A stretch of DNA of 64,000 nucleotides from Bacillus amyloliquefaciens DSM 7 = ATCC 23350 (GTDB lineage: Bacteria > Bacillota > Bacilli > Bacillales > Bacillaceae), in NCBI RefSeq assembly GCF_000196735.1, contig NC_014551.1, forward strand, positions 748,501 to 812,500, read 5' to 3'. The notes below the pieces were generated by a model. The model was not told where the DNA came from. It was given only the letters and a program-made list of their open reading frames with translations, and ran no database searches. Each line of letters opens with the position of its first letter. The stretch's first letter is position 1. The position numbers and the translations under genes were made by a program. Of this stretch, positions 25,571-34,995 are shown piece after piece.

Positions 25571-26367
25571 ATGATGAGTGATCCGTTTATGCCGCTCTTT
25601 TCATTGAAAAGCGGTGTCGGTTTTAAAGCGGCGGACGGTGTTTACGGGCTGACCGTCCAGATTGCGAATGTTTACTTTATCGAAAATCCCTCAGCTCCGG
25701 GGGAAATCATTCTGGTTGACGCGGGAATGCCGCAATCAGCGGAGATGATTACAGAAGAAATGAAACGCCGGTTCGGAGATGGGTATCAGCTGAAGGCGGT
25801 CATGCTGACGCACGGCCATTTTGACCATGTCGGAGCGATTGAAGAGCTGCTTGAAATGTGGGATGTGCCGGTTTATATTCATGAACAGGAGCTTCCGTAC
25901 GTGACGGGAAAAGCGGATTATCCGCCTGCCAGGCCCGATGCGAAAAAAGGGCTTGTCGCAAAGCTGTCGCCGCTGTTTCCGCGCCATGCGATCCGCATTC
26001 CGTCCGTTCAGACCCTGCCTTCAGACGGCACCGTTCCGTTTCTTGAAGAATGGAAATGGGTGCATACGCCCGGCATACGCCCGGCCATATTTCTTTTTTT
26101 CGGCAAAAAGACCGCGTTCTGCTTGCCGGTGATGCCGTCATCACTGTTGAACAGGAATCGCTTGCGGACGTTGTCATTCAAAAGCAAGAGCTTCACGGCC
26201 CGCCGGCGTATTTCACAGCGGATACGCAGACTGCGGCAGCATCCGTCCGGAAACTGGCCGAACTGGAGCCGGAAGCGCTTTTGACGGGTCACGGAATTCC
26301 GATGACGGGCAAAAACTACCGTGAGGATTTGCTTACATTGGCTGAAAAACTGCATTCCGTTTTGTAA
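25571..26367 (+). pseudogene. yflN: Frameshifted metallo-beta-lactamase-fold hydrolase yflN
   Basis: The sequence codes for a metallo-beta-lactamase-fold protein of about 265 aa if repaired. The metal-binding motif THGHFDH is intact (about residue 80), but a single base is missing after position 26074. The family motif HTPGHTPGH should be encoded there and a C appears lost from the second CCCGGCCAT copy. Downstream, the other frame continues cleanly to 26367 with the expected GDAV and TGHG motifs. The actual product would be a 237-residue protein with a wrong C-terminus lacking ligands. The start has GAGGAGGTG upstream. It is either a true lesion in a GC-rich near-repeat or a sequence error. 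It follows citM, so a role in citrate growth is possible but unknown. Confidence 0.85.
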
Positions 26368-26396
26368 AACACCTGCGAAAATCACAGGTGTTTTTT
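26366..26396 (+). terminator. Terminator of the citM-yflN operon
   Basis: A 10-bp stem AAAACACCTG / CAGGTGTTTT is followed by a run of six T. Confidence 0.88.
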
Positions 26397-26490
26397 CTTT
26401 GTACTTTCCAGTATGATACAAAAAAACCATTGTGTTCACTTCTAAAAACGATACAATGGGAAGCAGATGTAAATTGAAGGAGAGAGTTTT

Positions 26491-27582
26491 TTGAAACATA
26501 CGGAATTACTCTGGGATGAGGCGAAAGCTTTTATTGATGTCTGCTATCAGGAACTCGGAATGGAATCGGAAACCAATGCGCGTCTTCACGCGATAAAAGA
26601 TGAGATAGATCGGACGGGAAGTTACGTCCATACGGCGGAAGAGCTTGAACACGGGGCGAAAATGGCGTGGCGCAACAGCAACCGCTGTATCGGACGTCTC
26701 TTTTGGCAATCGCTGAACGTCATTGACCGGCGCGGCGTGAGCACGAAAGAAGAGGTGCGCGACGCATTATTTGAACATATCGAAATCGCGACGAACGGCG
26801 GAAAAATTAAACCGACGATTACGATTTTTCCCCCTGAGAAGAATGGGGAGAAACAAGTGGAAATCTGGAATCACCAGCTCATCCGCTATGCGGGGTATGA
26901 GACAGAACAAGGAAGAATCGGCGATCCGGCATCATATGAGCTGACGGCTGTCTGTGAAAAACTCGGCTGGCGCGGAAAGCGGACCGATTTTGATATTTTG
27001 CCGCTGCTTTTCCGAATGAAAGGGGACGAGCAGCCGGTCTGGTATGACCTGCCTCAGACGCTCGTGAAAGAAGTGCCGATCTCCCATCCGGATATCAAAG
27101 AGTTTGCCGATATGAATCTCAAATGGTACGGGGTTCCGATTATCGCCGATATGAAGCTTGAAATCGGCGGACTGTCGTACAACGCGGCGCCTTTTAACGG
27201 ATGGTATATGGGAACGGAAATCGGCGCAAGGAACCTTGCTGATGAAAAACGGTATGACTTGCTCAGAAAAATCGCGTCGGTCATGGGGATTTCCGCCAGC
27301 CTGAATACCGATCTGTGGAAAGATCAGGTGCTTGTGGAACTGAATAAGGCAGTGCTCTATTCATATAAAAAACACGGCGTCAGTATCGTGGATCACCATA
27401 CGGCGGCGAACCAATTTAAGCGCTTTGAAGAGCAGGAACAAGACGCGGGCAGAAAGCTGACGGGAGACTGGACCTGGCTGATCCCGCCGATCTCGCCTGC
27501 TTCCACCCACATTTTCCATAAATCATATGACAATACGATTGTGAAGCCGAATTATTTTTACCAGGACAAGCCTTATCAGTAA
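26491..27582 (+). CDS. nos: Bacterial nitric oxide synthase oxygenase
   Basis: Heme enzyme of 363 aa that makes nitric oxide from arginine. It is the oxygenase domain only, as usual in Bacillus, so electrons come from general flavoproteins. The heme Cys ligand lies in [13 protein letters not shown] near residue 66, and the arginine and pterin site motifs (the [11 protein letters not shown] stretch and the C-terminal SPASTHIFH) are present. The start is TTG with AAGGAGAGAG upstream. NO made by this enzyme protects Bacillus from oxidative stress and some antibiotics (known for the family). It corresponds to yflM of B. subtilis. Confidence 0.95.
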   Translation: MKHTELLWDEAKAFIDVCYQELGMESETNARLHAIKDEIDRTGSYVHTAEELEHGAKMAWRNSNRCIGRLFWQSLNVIDRRGVSTKEEVRDALFEHIEIATNGGKIKPTITIFPPEKNGEKQVEIWNHQLIRYAGYETEQGRIGDPASYELTAVCEKLGWRGKRTDFDILPLLFRMKGDEQPVWYDLPQTLVKEVPISHPDIKEFADMNLKWYGVPIIADMKLEIGGLSYNAAPFNGWYMGTEIGARNLADEKRYDLLRKIASVMGISASLNTDLWKDQVLVELNKAVLYSYKKHGVSIVDHHTAANQFKRFEEQEQDAGRKLTGDWTWLIPPISPASTHIFHKSYDNTIVKPNYFYQDKPYQ

Positions 27583-27848
27583 CTGATGGAAAAGGTGCGG
27601 TACCCTTTCAGATGGCGTGATTCTTCGACGGTTACGCCTGTGACATTTGAGAAGGGGCTCCCTTTTCTGACCGCTTCGGCAAATTTTTTCAGCGACTCTT
27701 CAGGGCCTTCGGCAAGAATTTCAACCCGGCCGTCATCACGGTTTTTTACCCATCCGGCGATCTTATGTCTGTCTGCTTCCATCTGAACGAAGTAGCGAAA
27801 ACCGACGCCCTGAACCCGGCCGTCTGCAACCATACGATATTGAAGCAT
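27576..27848 (-). CDS. yflL: Acylphosphatase
   Basis: Small cytosolic enzyme of 90 aa that hydrolyses acyl phosphates. The family signature [11 protein letters not shown] with the catalytic Arg and the [13 protein letters not shown] stretch with the catalytic Asn are intact. The start has AAGGTGG 7 nt upstream on the - strand. Its 3' end overlaps the nos gene by 7 bp in convergent orientation, and no terminator is seen between them. Confidence 0.93.
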   Translation of the reverse strand: MLQYRMVADGRVQGVGFRYFVQMEADRHKIAGWVKNRDDGRVEILAEGPEESLKKFAEAVRKGSPFSNVTGVTVEESRHLKGYRTFSISY

Positions 27849-27915
27849 GGAAAAACCACCTTTTTCTTACTATGATAAAGGATAAATATGATATTTCGCA
27901 AAGGATGTGAACGAG

Positions 27916-28566
27916 GTGACGCAAGACTATTCTATCAATCTCGGAAAGCCCGCCATTCATGAATTTGCCGGCAGACAAATCAATTCCGGCATCGTAAAGC
28001 GGCCCGCGGATTCCCCCGTCATGCTGTATAAAACCCATTTTGCAGGGGACGGACAAGCTGATCTGAAGCATCACGGCGGCCCGGATAAAGCGGTGTGCGT
28101 GTATCCCGCCGAGCATTATTCATATTGGGAAACAACGCTTGAGAGAAAACTTCCCGCCGCCGCGTTCGGAGAAAATGTAACGGTCAAAGGGCTGGCCGAG
28201 CAAGACGTGTGGATCGGAGACGTGTTTCAGCTGGGGGAAGCCGTCGTCCAAGTGAGCCAGCCGCGCCAGCCCTGCGTCAAACTCGCGCTCAAATATGACA
28301 TCAAGGATATGGTGCTCCGTGTACAGCAGACCGGCTTTACCGGCTTTTATTTCAGGGTGCTTGAAGAGGGATATGTCGATCCGCGTCCGGTCCTCAAGCG
28401 TCTGTCGAGAGGCAAAGAAAGCATTTCCGTCTGGTATGCGAATGAAGTGAAATACCGCGATTCCGGCAATCTGGCGGCGATCGAAGAAGTACTGCGGGAA
28501 GAAGCGCTGTCAGAAAGCTGGAGGGACTCCTTCCTTAAAAAAAGAGACAGACTGATGAATGTATAG
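27916..28566 (+). CDS. yflK: MOSC-domain protein YflK
   Basis: Protein of 216 aa with a MOSC domain, the sulfur-carrier fold of molybdenum cofactor sulfurases. The motif KHHGGPDKAVCVYP (about residue 50) and the PRQPCVKLA stretch with the conserved Cys (about residue 118) place it in the YiiM-like group, which handles N-hydroxylated compounds in other bacteria. I use the GTG at 27916 because AAAGGA is 10 nt upstream; GTG 27907 sits almost on top of it. Substrate in Bacillus is unknown. Confidence 0.85.
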   Translation: MTQDYSINLGKPAIHEFAGRQINSGIVKRPADSPVMLYKTHFAGDGQADLKHHGGPDKAVCVYPAEHYSYWETTLERKLPAAAFGENVTVKGLAEQDVWIGDVFQLGEAVVQVSQPRQPCVKLALKYDIKDMVLRVQQTGFTGFYFRVLEEGYVDPRPVLKRLSRGKESISVWYANEVKYRDSGNLAAIEEVLREEALSESWRDSFLKKRDRLMNV

Positions 28567-28597
28567 AAAAAAAGCCGTGCTGACTGACAGCACGGCT
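28567..28597 (-). terminator. Terminator of yflJ
   Basis: A perfect 10-bp stem AGCCGTGCTG / CAGCACGGCT has a run of seven T on the - strand side. On the + strand it lacks a T-tract, so yflK is only weakly terminated by it. Confidence 0.8.
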
Positions 28598-28605
28598 GAT
28601 TTACG

Positions 28606-28740
28606 TTATGCTTGTTTCTTTGTTTCGAGCAGATTGGCAAGGAAATACTTTTTGAAGCTTTGAAGCTTTCTTCCTTCATAGTGGGTAATTCCTTTTTTCT
28701 TTAACTCTTCTACATACCAGCCTTTACTGCCATAATGCAT
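28606..28740 (-). CDS. yflJ: Small conserved protein YflJ
   Basis: A 44-aa basic protein (HYGSKGWYVEELKKKGITH at the start, about ten Lys). The ribosome site AAAGGAG lies 9 nt upstream on the - strand, and a strong terminator follows. Its length and position between yflK and yflI agree with B. subtilis YflJ. No function is known to me and no membrane segment is visible. Confidence 0.8.
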   Translation of the reverse strand: MHYGSKGWYVEELKKKGITHYEGRKLQSFKKYFLANLLETKKQA

Positions 28741-28919
28741 GTCAGAAAACTCCTTTCTCCGTTCTCCCGCTTAGGAGAGTTTCTTCAGTTTTTGCCAAAC
28801 TTTTGGCATTGTAACATCTATAAAAAGACGCTGAAAAGGGGGTAAGCAAAAACTGAGCCTTTCGATTCAGAGATGTAAAGCTTTCTTACATATATATGTA
28901 AAGGGCGGTCTTTTCATGC

Positions 28920-29075
28920 TTAATGGCCGGTCAATTTTAACAGCACCGTGCCGAGCGTCATGATTCCGAATACGACGCCGAAATAAATCAGCAGCCCCTT
29001 CTTTTTCTTCACCCCGTAAACGGTGAGAATGATGCTTTCAATAAAGAAAATAAACCCGAAGATAATAAACCACAT
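28920..29075 (-). CDS. yflI: Small membrane protein YflI
   Basis: A 51-aa protein with two hydrophobic segments (residues 2-19 and 28-47) separated by a KKKKG turn, so probably a helical hairpin in the membrane. AAAGGAG lies 12 nt upstream on the - strand. It matches YflI by length and position. Function unknown. Confidence 0.8.
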   Translation of the reverse strand: MWFIIFGFIFFIESIILTVYGVKKKKGLLIYFGVVFGIMTLGTVLLKLTGH

Positions 29076-29136
29076 GTTGAAAAATGGCTCCTTTCACAGA
29101 CATATCTCCAGTGTAGCACATCTCTTATAACGGAAC

Positions 29137-29168
29137 ATAAAAAGCCGGGCACTGTATCAGTGTCCGGC
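29137..29168 (-). terminator. Terminator of yflH
   Basis: An 11-bp stem GCCGGACACTG / CAGTGCCCGGC (one mismatch) precedes five T on the - strand and overlaps the yflH stop codon. Confidence 0.85.
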
Positions 29169-29468
29169 AAGTTTGACAAGCAGCTGGGCCAAATGCTGTT
29201 TTTCATTGTCATCCGCAATGTCCCACAGCTCTTGTAAGAGTTTTTCTTCCGCATTGCGGGGCTCCTCGTGCTTGGCGAGATAGTCCCCGAGGATGGCGGC
29301 GCTTTTGATGATTTTGCTGTCATCCAGGCCTAGTTTTTTTCCGGCGGAAATTTTCTGGTGAAGGTACGCCTTAAATTCCTCGAAATCCTCTAAAATCTGC
29401 TGCTTCGTTACGCCGTGCATGGCGTGTATTTCGTTTTCGATTTTGATTTGTTCTTTATCTTTTTTCAT
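29157..29468 (-). CDS. yflH: DUF3243-type stress protein YflH
   Basis: Soluble, strongly helical and charged protein of 103 aa of the DUF3243 family (VTKQQILEDFEEFKAYLHQKI core). GGAGGGAG lies upstream on the - strand. A good SigmaB-type promoter is placed just ahead of it, between mapB and yflH, so it is probably expressed under general stress. Biochemical role unknown. Confidence 0.85.
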   Translation of the reverse strand: MKKDKEQIKIENEIHAMHGVTKQQILEDFEEFKAYLHQKISAGKKLGLDDSKIIKSAAILGDYLAKHEEPRNAEEKLLQELWDIADDNEKQHLAQLLVKLAGH

Positions 29469-29497
29469 GCGTCTCCCTCCTTCGGGTTAGTTGTTGT

Positions 29498-29523
29498 ATA
29501 CCTGTTTGGGAGGGAAATGAAAC
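29498..29523 (-). promoter_or_regulatory. SigmaB-type promoter of yflH
   Basis: On the - strand GTTTCA (29518-29523) and AGGTAT (29498-29503) are 14 bp apart, each one base off the SigmaB consensus GTTTAA / GGGTAT. The position, 30 bp upstream of the yflH start, is right. Confidence 0.65.
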
Positions 29524-29524
29524 A

Positions 29525-30274
29525 TTACAATGCCGTTAAAATAATCGGTTTGTCTTTTGTGATGACGATGGTATGCTCCACTTGGGCGACAAGGCTTTTA
29601 TCCGGCGTTTTAAACGTCCAGCCGTCTCCCGCTTCAACAATCGTTTCGGCCTTCGTGGAAATAAACGGCTCAAGCGCGATCACGGTTCCGTTTTTAAAAA
29701 GCGCGTTATCAAACGGATCGTAGTAATTCATGATGTGGTTCGGCGCTTCGTGGAGGTTTCTGCCGATTCCGTGGCCCGTCAGCGTTTTAATGACGGTAAA
29801 GCCGTTAGAGCGGGCTTCATGGTAGACGGCTCTGCCGATCTGGTTCTGGCGCTTGCCGGCTTTCGCCTGTTCAAGCCCTTTTTCAAATGCAGAAGCTGCG
29901 CAATTACAGAGCTTTTGCAGGAGTTCGTCACCTTCGCCAAGCACAAATGAAATACCCGTATCAGAGTAAAAACCGCCGAACTCCGCCGAAATATCGATAT
30001 TTACAAGATCCCCCGCTTTTAGGATTTTAGAGGCGCTCGGAATGCCGTGAGCGACTTCGTCATTTACGCTGATGCACGTCACGCCCGGGAAATCATATTC
30101 CTTCTCCGGAGCGGAAGCGGCTCCGTATTCGTCAAGCACCGCCTTTCCGATCAGGTCAAGATCTTTCGTGCTCATGCCGGGCTCGGCTTTTTTCTTCATT
30201 TCTTCCCGTGCCAGCGCGACAATTCTGCCGATTTTTTTTAGGCCTTCTAATTCTTGATCGTTTGTTACAATCAT
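29525..30274 (-). CDS. mapB: Second methionine aminopeptidase
   Basis: Cytosolic metalloprotease of 249 aa that removes initiator Met. All five metal ligands of the family are visible: Asp in NIDISAEF, Asp in YSDTGISF, His in TGHGIG, Glu in ALEPF and Glu in VEHTIV. It corresponds to YflG of B. subtilis, the second copy beside the essential ribosomal-operon map. I use the ATG at 30274 (upstream GCGGGA, 6-7 nt spacing) rather than the one two codons earlier, which abuts the ribosome site. Confidence 0.93.
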   Translation of the reverse strand: MIVTNDQELEGLKKIGRIVALAREEMKKKAEPGMSTKDLDLIGKAVLDEYGAASAPEKEYDFPGVTCISVNDEVAHGIPSASKILKAGDLVNIDISAEFGGFYSDTGISFVLGEGDELLQKLCNCAASAFEKGLEQAKAGKRQNQIGRAVYHEARSNGFTVIKTLTGHGIGRNLHEAPNHIMNYYDPFDNALFKNGTVIALEPFISTKAETIVEAGDGWTFKTPDKSLVAQVEHTIVITKDKPIILTAL

Positions 30275-30374
30275 TGTCATTCCCGCTTTCTATTTTTATT
30301 CATCTTATTCAAGCTTACCACAACTGGTTTATAAATAGAAAACCAACAAGCCGTGTCTGAATAAATGAAGGAAA

Positions 30375-30390
30375 ATTGGTATAGATCACT
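30375..30390 (+). promoter_or_regulatory. NagR (dre-type) operator of nagP
   Basis: ATTGGTATAGATCACT matches the DasR/NagR dre motif (AGTGGTCTAGACCACT) with a palindromic TGGTATAGATCA core, 49 bp before the nagP start. In B. subtilis NagR represses nagP and is released by GlcNAc-6-phosphate or glucosamine-6-phosphate. Confidence 0.75.
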
Positions 30391-30438
30391 AGATAACTTA
30401 TGTGTTATATTTAAGAAAAAAGAAGGGGGATGGGTAAA

Positions 30439-31812
30439 ATGCTTCAATTTTTTCAAAAACTCGGAAAATCTTTTATGCTTCCGATTGCCGTTCTGCCCGC
30501 CGTGGGTATTATTTTGGCCATCGGCAGGGAGGACTTATTAAATATTCCGTTCATTTACGCGGCGGGGACAGCGGTATTTGATCATCTGCCGCTGATTTTC
30601 GCGATCGGGATCGCGATCGGGATTTCGAAAGACAGCAACGGGGCCGCCGCTCTGTCGGGAGCAATTTCCTATATAATGCTTGAGGCGGCTGTAAAATCAA
30701 TCAATTCGACAAATAATATGGCCGTTTTCGGGGGGATTATCGCGGGGTTAATTGCGGGTTACACGTATAACCGCTTTAAGGATACGAAGCTGCCGGAATA
30801 TCTCGGATTTTTCAGCGGACGCAGGCTTGTGCCGATTGTAACGGCGCTGATCACCATTATTTTGGCCGGGATTTTCGGCTTTGTGTGGCCGCCGATTCAG
30901 TCAGTGATTACATCATTCGGAGAATGGATGATCGGGCTTGGCGGTATCGGCGCCGGGATTTACGGGATTTTTAACCGTCTTTTGATTCCGTTCGGTCTGC
31001 ATCATGTGCTGAATAATATTTTTTGGTTCCAGTTTGGTGAATTTCACGGAAAAACGGGAGATCTGGCCCGCTTCTTTGCAAAAGATCCGACGGCCGGGAC
31101 TTATATGACGGGATTCTTCCCGATTATGATGTTCGGGCTTCCGGCCGCATGTCTGGCAATGATTGCTGCGGCTAAGCCAAGTAAGCGCAAAGCGACGGCC
31201 GGGATGATGATCGGACTCGCGCTGACGGCATTTATTACCGGAATTACAGAGCCGATTGAATTTGCATTTATGTTTTTATCACCGCTTCTGTACGGGGTCC
31301 ATGCTTTATTAACCGGATTCTCTTTATTTATCGTCAATATTCTCGGAATCAGGTCAGGTTTTTCGTTCTCAGCGGGGGCGATAGATTATCTCCTCAGCTA
31401 CGGCATTGCCGAAAAACCGCTTTTGCTGCTCGTTGTCGGGATTTGTTATGCGGTGCTCTATTTTGTCGTCTTCTACGTACTGATCAAAACGTTAAACTTG
31501 AAAACGCCGGGACGGGAAGATGATGAGGAAGAGGAAGTGCTTAGTGAAGATACGGCCGGTTCCGTTGAAGAACATGCCATGCTCAAGGGGCTCGGCGGCA
31601 GACAAAACCTCGAAACGATTGACCACTGTGCGACCCGCCTCAGACTGACCGTACATGATACGTCTCTCATTAATGAGGCGGCACTTAAAAAAGCGGGAGC
31701 AAAAGGGGTTATCAAAACGGGGAATAAAACGGCGCAGGTCATTATCGGCCCGAACGTCGAATTTGTCGCGGAGGAGCTGAGAGAGGCCGTCCGCCGTGAC
31801 GATCAGAAGTAG
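30439..31812 (+). CDS. nagP: N-acetylglucosamine PTS transporter, EIICB
   Basis: Membrane PTS permease of 457 aa that takes up and phosphorylates N-acetylglucosamine. An EIIC domain with about eight to ten hydrophobic segments (residues 1-350, including the GITEPIEFAF motif) is joined by an acidic linker to an EIIB domain with the phospho-Cys at 397 (DHCATRLRL). No EIIA is attached, so it borrows a general EIIA. The ATG at 30439 is used because GGGGG lies 9 nt upstream and the protein then starts MLQFFQKLGKSF as in B. subtilis; ATG 30430 overlaps the ribosome site. It follows a NagR-type operator and ends in its own terminator. Confidence 0.94.
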   Translation: MLQFFQKLGKSFMLPIAVLPAVGIILAIGREDLLNIPFIYAAGTAVFDHLPLIFAIGIAIGISKDSNGAAALSGAISYIMLEAAVKSINSTNNMAVFGGIIAGLIAGYTYNRFKDTKLPEYLGFFSGRRLVPIVTALITIILAGIFGFVWPPIQSVITSFGEWMIGLGGIGAGIYGIFNRLLIPFGLHHVLNNIFWFQFGEFHGKTGDLARFFAKDPTAGTYMTGFFPIMMFGLPAACLAMIAAAKPSKRKATAGMMIGLALTAFITGITEPIEFAFMFLSPLLYGVHALLTGFSLFIVNILGIRSGFSFSAGAIDYLLSYGIAEKPLLLLVVGICYAVLYFVVFYVLIKTLNLKTPGREDDEEEEVLSEDTAGSVEEHAMLKGLGGRQNLETIDHCATRLRLTVHDTSLINEAALKKAGAKGVIKTGNKTAQVIIGPNVEFVAEELREAVRRDDQK

Positions 31813-31817
31813 ACTTG

Positions 31818-31852
31818 AAAAATCCGGATCATATATGCGATCCGGATTTTTT
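31818..31852 (+). terminator. Terminator of nagP
   Basis: A perfect 12-bp stem AAAATCCGGATC / GATCCGGATTTT with an 8-nt loop runs into six T. Confidence 0.9.
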
Positions 31853-31942
31853 GCATATCTATCAAGTTTCACATAATGTACAAAAAACAACGTTTCCTCC
31901 TGTGTTAAGATTCATGTAGAACAAGTATGGAGATGATGTAAG

Positions 31943-32386
31943 GTGACGTGGATTGCAGTTGTTTCAATTGTTGTCATAAGCCTGATTAAGATTGTACTGA
32001 CATGCCTTCCTACCGGAGCGGTGGAATGGATTCTCCGCAAATTTGAAACCCATTCAAAGCTCAGTGACGAGTCCGCTGCCGTATCCCTCGGCGGAAAACG
32101 TCTGGAAGGCGAAGACAAACGCCGGGTGATTGATGACTTTAACGAAGCTGTGTTTATAGAACGGCATTATATATACCCGGGTGATGAAGAGCGTTATCTT
32201 CATCCGCAAAACGGAGCCGATCCGCTTGTCATTAAGACGAGAAAAGGAAAAAAAGATGTGACGGTGTTTGTATACAGCTACGAAGATCATGTAGATGTCG
32301 TCAAACAGCAGAAAAAGAAAGTCGTCGCTTATTCGGTTCTTTCCGACAGCCTGCAAAAGCGCTCAATGGCCGCAGCCGGAAGTTGA
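31943..32386 (+). CDS. yfmQ: YfmQ-family protein
   Basis: Protein of 147 aa with one N-terminal membrane segment (residues 2-22) and a soluble, basic C-terminal domain carrying a YIYPGDEERYLHP motif. It is the conserved but uncharacterised YfmQ family. The start is GTG with GGAG about 10 nt upstream. It sits between nagP and ltaS, each separated by strong terminators, so it is its own transcription unit. Confidence 0.8.
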   Translation: MTWIAVVSIVVISLIKIVLTCLPTGAVEWILRKFETHSKLSDESAAVSLGGKRLEGEDKRRVIDDFNEAVFIERHYIYPGDEERYLHPQNGADPLVIKTRKGKKDVTVFVYSYEDHVDVVKQQKKKVVAYSVLSDSLQKRSMAAAGS

Positions 32387-32390
32387 ACAT

Positions 32391-32424
32391 AAAAAAGCCA
32401 GATCATAATATGATCTGGCTTTTG
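32391..32424. terminator. Bidirectional terminator between yfmQ and ltaS
   Basis: A long hairpin AAAAGCCAGATCA / TGATCTGGCTTTT has A- and T-tracts on both sides and separates two convergent genes. Confidence 0.9.
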
Positions 32425-32425
32425 T

Positions 32426-34363
32426 TTATTCTTTTTGATCATCTGATGAAGAATCTTCACGCTTCGTATAATCGAATTGTGACGGGTCCACTTTCTTGAA
32501 GCCTTTCGGCTGATAGAAACGAAGCAGATCGCCGTTGATGATCTTATCAGACATTTCAAGCTCGGTTTTGACGAGAGAGTCTTCTTTTTTATCGACTTCT
32601 GAATCATCTAAAAGTCTTCCGGTTTTCGTATCGTAATACTTGCCGGCGACTTTCGTATAGTTCGGTGAGATGAAGTCGCCGTTACGGAACGGAATCACTT
32701 CTCTGTGCTCTTTCGATAAGATATCAGAACCTGACATGAGATAATCTTTCGTATCGACGCCGAGCAGATGAAGAACGGTCGGCGCGACATCGACATCGCC
32801 GGCAAATTTATGATTACGGCCGCCTTTCACGCCTGGAGCGTGGATAAAGAGCGGAACCCGCTGAAGCTGAGCATTGTCGTAATCAGTGATCTCATCTTTG
32901 CCGAGCACTTTCGCCATCGCTTTATTATGGTTTTCAGAGATGCCGTAGTGGTCTCCGTACATCACGATAATCGACTTATCGTACAGACCGTCTTTTTTCA
33001 GATCATTAAAGAACTGTTCAATTGATTCATCCAGATAGTTCGCGGACTGGAAGTAGTTATTGACGACTGAATCGCCAAAGTCTCCTGCCGGGAAGTCTGT
33101 GTCCTCTTTATCCATTCCGAACGGGAAGTGGTTGGACAGCGTAATGAACTTCGTATAGAACGGCTGCGGCAGGCTCTTTAAGAGCGGCATGGATTCTTTG
33201 AAATACGGTTTGTCTTTCATGCCGTAGTTTTTCGTATTCTCTTCGCTCATGTCATAATAAGCGGAATCGAAGAACTTATCGATGCCTTCCGCTTTGTACA
33301 TTTCGTTACGGTTCCAGAAAGTCTGCGTATTACCGTGGAAAGCGGCAGACGTATAGTTTTTGCCTTTTAAGATCGCAGGAACGGACTGAAGCGTGTTTTG
33401 CGCTTTATTGACGAAAACCGAACCTTGCGACAGCGGGTACAGAGAGTTTTCCATCATAAATTCCGCATCTGATGTTTTACCTTGTCCCGTTTGGTGGAAA
33501 AAGTTATCAAAGTAGAATGTTTGATTGTCATGCGCCAGTTTGTTTAAGAACGGCGTCACTTCCTTGCCGTTAATTTTGTAATCAATGATAAAGGACTGCA
33601 GAGACTCTAATGAGACGTAGATGACGTTTTTCCCTTCGGCTTTTCCGAAATAGACGTTGTTCGGCACGTCATAGTTGGCCTTCATGTAGTTTTCCACATC
33701 CGTTACATCGCTTGAATCGGCAAGCGCGCGCTGGCTGTTTGACTTCACATTCTGCACGGCATCGTAAATCGTGAAGTTGTACGTGCCCAAATATTTCACC
33801 AGATAGTTTCGGTCAAATGAGCGTGTCAAAAGCTCAGGTCGGTCGGATTCCGCGACGGCCAGGTTGATCAGGAACACAAGCACGGCGGAAGCCAAAACGA
33901 TTCTGAATGATTTCTTCGCCGGTTTTTCAGCCGGTTTTTTCATCTTAAGGGCCAAAATAATCAAAATGACGGTATCCAGGAAGTAGAAGGCGTCTGTCCA
34001 TCTCATTAATGAAAACGCGCTGTCTCCGAGCTGGCCGCCGTTTGTTTTTGCCTGCATCATGACCGGGATGGTAATGAAATCATTAAAGAATCTATAATAG
34101 ACGATGTTTGCATAAAGCAAAAAAGACAATAAAAAATGAATCACAATAATGGCTGTCTGCTGTAATTTTTTCTTGAAAAGAAGTCCAAATCCAAGAAAGA
34201 ACAAGCTGGAGCTCAGCGGATTCACAAAAAGCAATATTTTCTGGATCGTGTTGTCTATGCCGAGGTTAAAGTTTAAAATATAAGCAGCATATGTTTTCAC
34301 CCACAATAACACGACCGCTATCAAGAAGAAGGCAAGTCCTCTTTCTTTTATAAATGTTTTCAT
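32426..34363 (-). CDS. ltaS: Lipoteichoic acid synthase LtaS
   Basis: Polyglycerolphosphate synthase of 645 aa. Five N-terminal membrane helices (residues 8-180) are followed by an extracellular sulfatase-like domain. The catalytic nucleophile is Thr297 in GQGKTSDAEF, the same number as in B. subtilis LtaS. The metal-site motifs SLESLQS, MYGDHYGIS and NHFPF are present. An Ala-Leu-Ala site near residue 215 fits signal-peptidase release of the catalytic domain. It builds the lipoteichoic acid backbone from phosphatidylglycerol on the outer membrane face. The C-terminal tail is long and acidic. Confidence 0.96.
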   Translation of the reverse strand: MKTFIKERGLAFFLIAVVLLWVKTYAAYILNFNLGIDNTIQKILLFVNPLSSSLFFLGFGLLFKKKLQQTAIIVIHFLLSFLLYANIVYYRFFNDFITIPVMMQAKTNGGQLGDSAFSLMRWTDAFYFLDTVILIILALKMKKPAEKPAKKSFRIVLASAVLVFLINLAVAESDRPELLTRSFDRNYLVKYLGTYNFTIYDAVQNVKSNSQRALADSSDVTDVENYMKANYDVPNNVYFGKAEGKNVIYVSLESLQSFIIDYKINGKEVTPFLNKLAHDNQTFYFDNFFHQTGQGKTSDAEFMMENSLYPLSQGSVFVNKAQNTLQSVPAILKGKNYTSAAFHGNTQTFWNRNEMYKAEGIDKFFDSAYYDMSEENTKNYGMKDKPYFKESMPLLKSLPQPFYTKFITLSNHFPFGMDKEDTDFPAGDFGDSVVNNYFQSANYLDESIEQFFNDLKKDGLYDKSIIVMYGDHYGISENHNKAMAKVLGKDEITDYDNAQLQRVPLFIHAPGVKGGRNHKFAGDVDVAPTVLHLLGVDTKDYLMSGSDILSKEHREVIPFRNGDFISPNYTKVAGKYYDTKTGRLLDDSEVDKKEDSLVKTELEMSDKIINGDLLRFYQPKGFKKVDPSQFDYTKREDSSSDDQKE

Positions 34364-34605
34364 TGTTACACTCCTTTTTTCCGATCACGGTTTACACGGA
34401 ACGATAGAAAAAACGAACGTAATCAATATACCATGAAACCAGCAAATAGAAAAGGTGGAAAAGGCTCATCGGAAAAAGGGCGAAAAACGCTGTCGCAAAG
34501 GCAGTTTATCTGTTGAATGACAGCTTTAAAAATAAAGATGGGATAAACTGGGACCATCATTTCCGTGTGATATGACCCGGTTCAATCGAAAAAAAGAGGT
34601 GACAA

Positions 34606-34986
34606 ATGATGGATATTGCCCATATCGTGGCTGAAGATAAAATCAAGCGCGCCATTAAGGATGGAGAATTCGCCGGCATCAAAGGAATGGGAAAGCCCCT
34701 GCCGAAAGACGATGCTGCACATCTTCCGGAGTCGCTCAGAATGGGCTACCGAATCTTGAAAAATGCCGGGATCGCCGAGGATGAGGGCGCGCTGAAGAAA
34801 GAGCTGATGACACTCGATTACTTGATCGCCAAGTGCCGCAATGAAACGGAGCTGGATCACCTGCGGAACAAACGGACGGAAAAACAAGTCAGGCTCGACA
34901 AGCTGACGGAGGAGAAAGCCATGTTCTCAAAACCCGCATCTTCTCATTATAAGGAGAAAGTGTACAGATGGCTGAACCGCCCGTAA
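34606..34986 (+). CDS. yflB: DUF1992 (DnaJ-homologue C28-like) protein YflB
   Basis: Soluble protein of 126 aa of the DUF1992 family, recognised by EDKIKRAIKDGEF and the G-GKPLP motif near residue 30, followed by a long charged helix. It has GAGGTG upstream of the ATG at 34606; the next ATG, one codon later, is as likely. Position between ltaS and the tre operon agrees with B. subtilis yflB. Function is unknown. Confidence 0.85.
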   Translation: MMDIAHIVAEDKIKRAIKDGEFAGIKGMGKPLPKDDAAHLPESLRMGYRILKNAGIAEDEGALKKELMTLDYLIAKCRNETELDHLRNKRTEKQVRLDKLTEEKAMFSKPASSHYKEKVYRWLNRP

Positions 34987-34995
34987 GCCGGCTCC

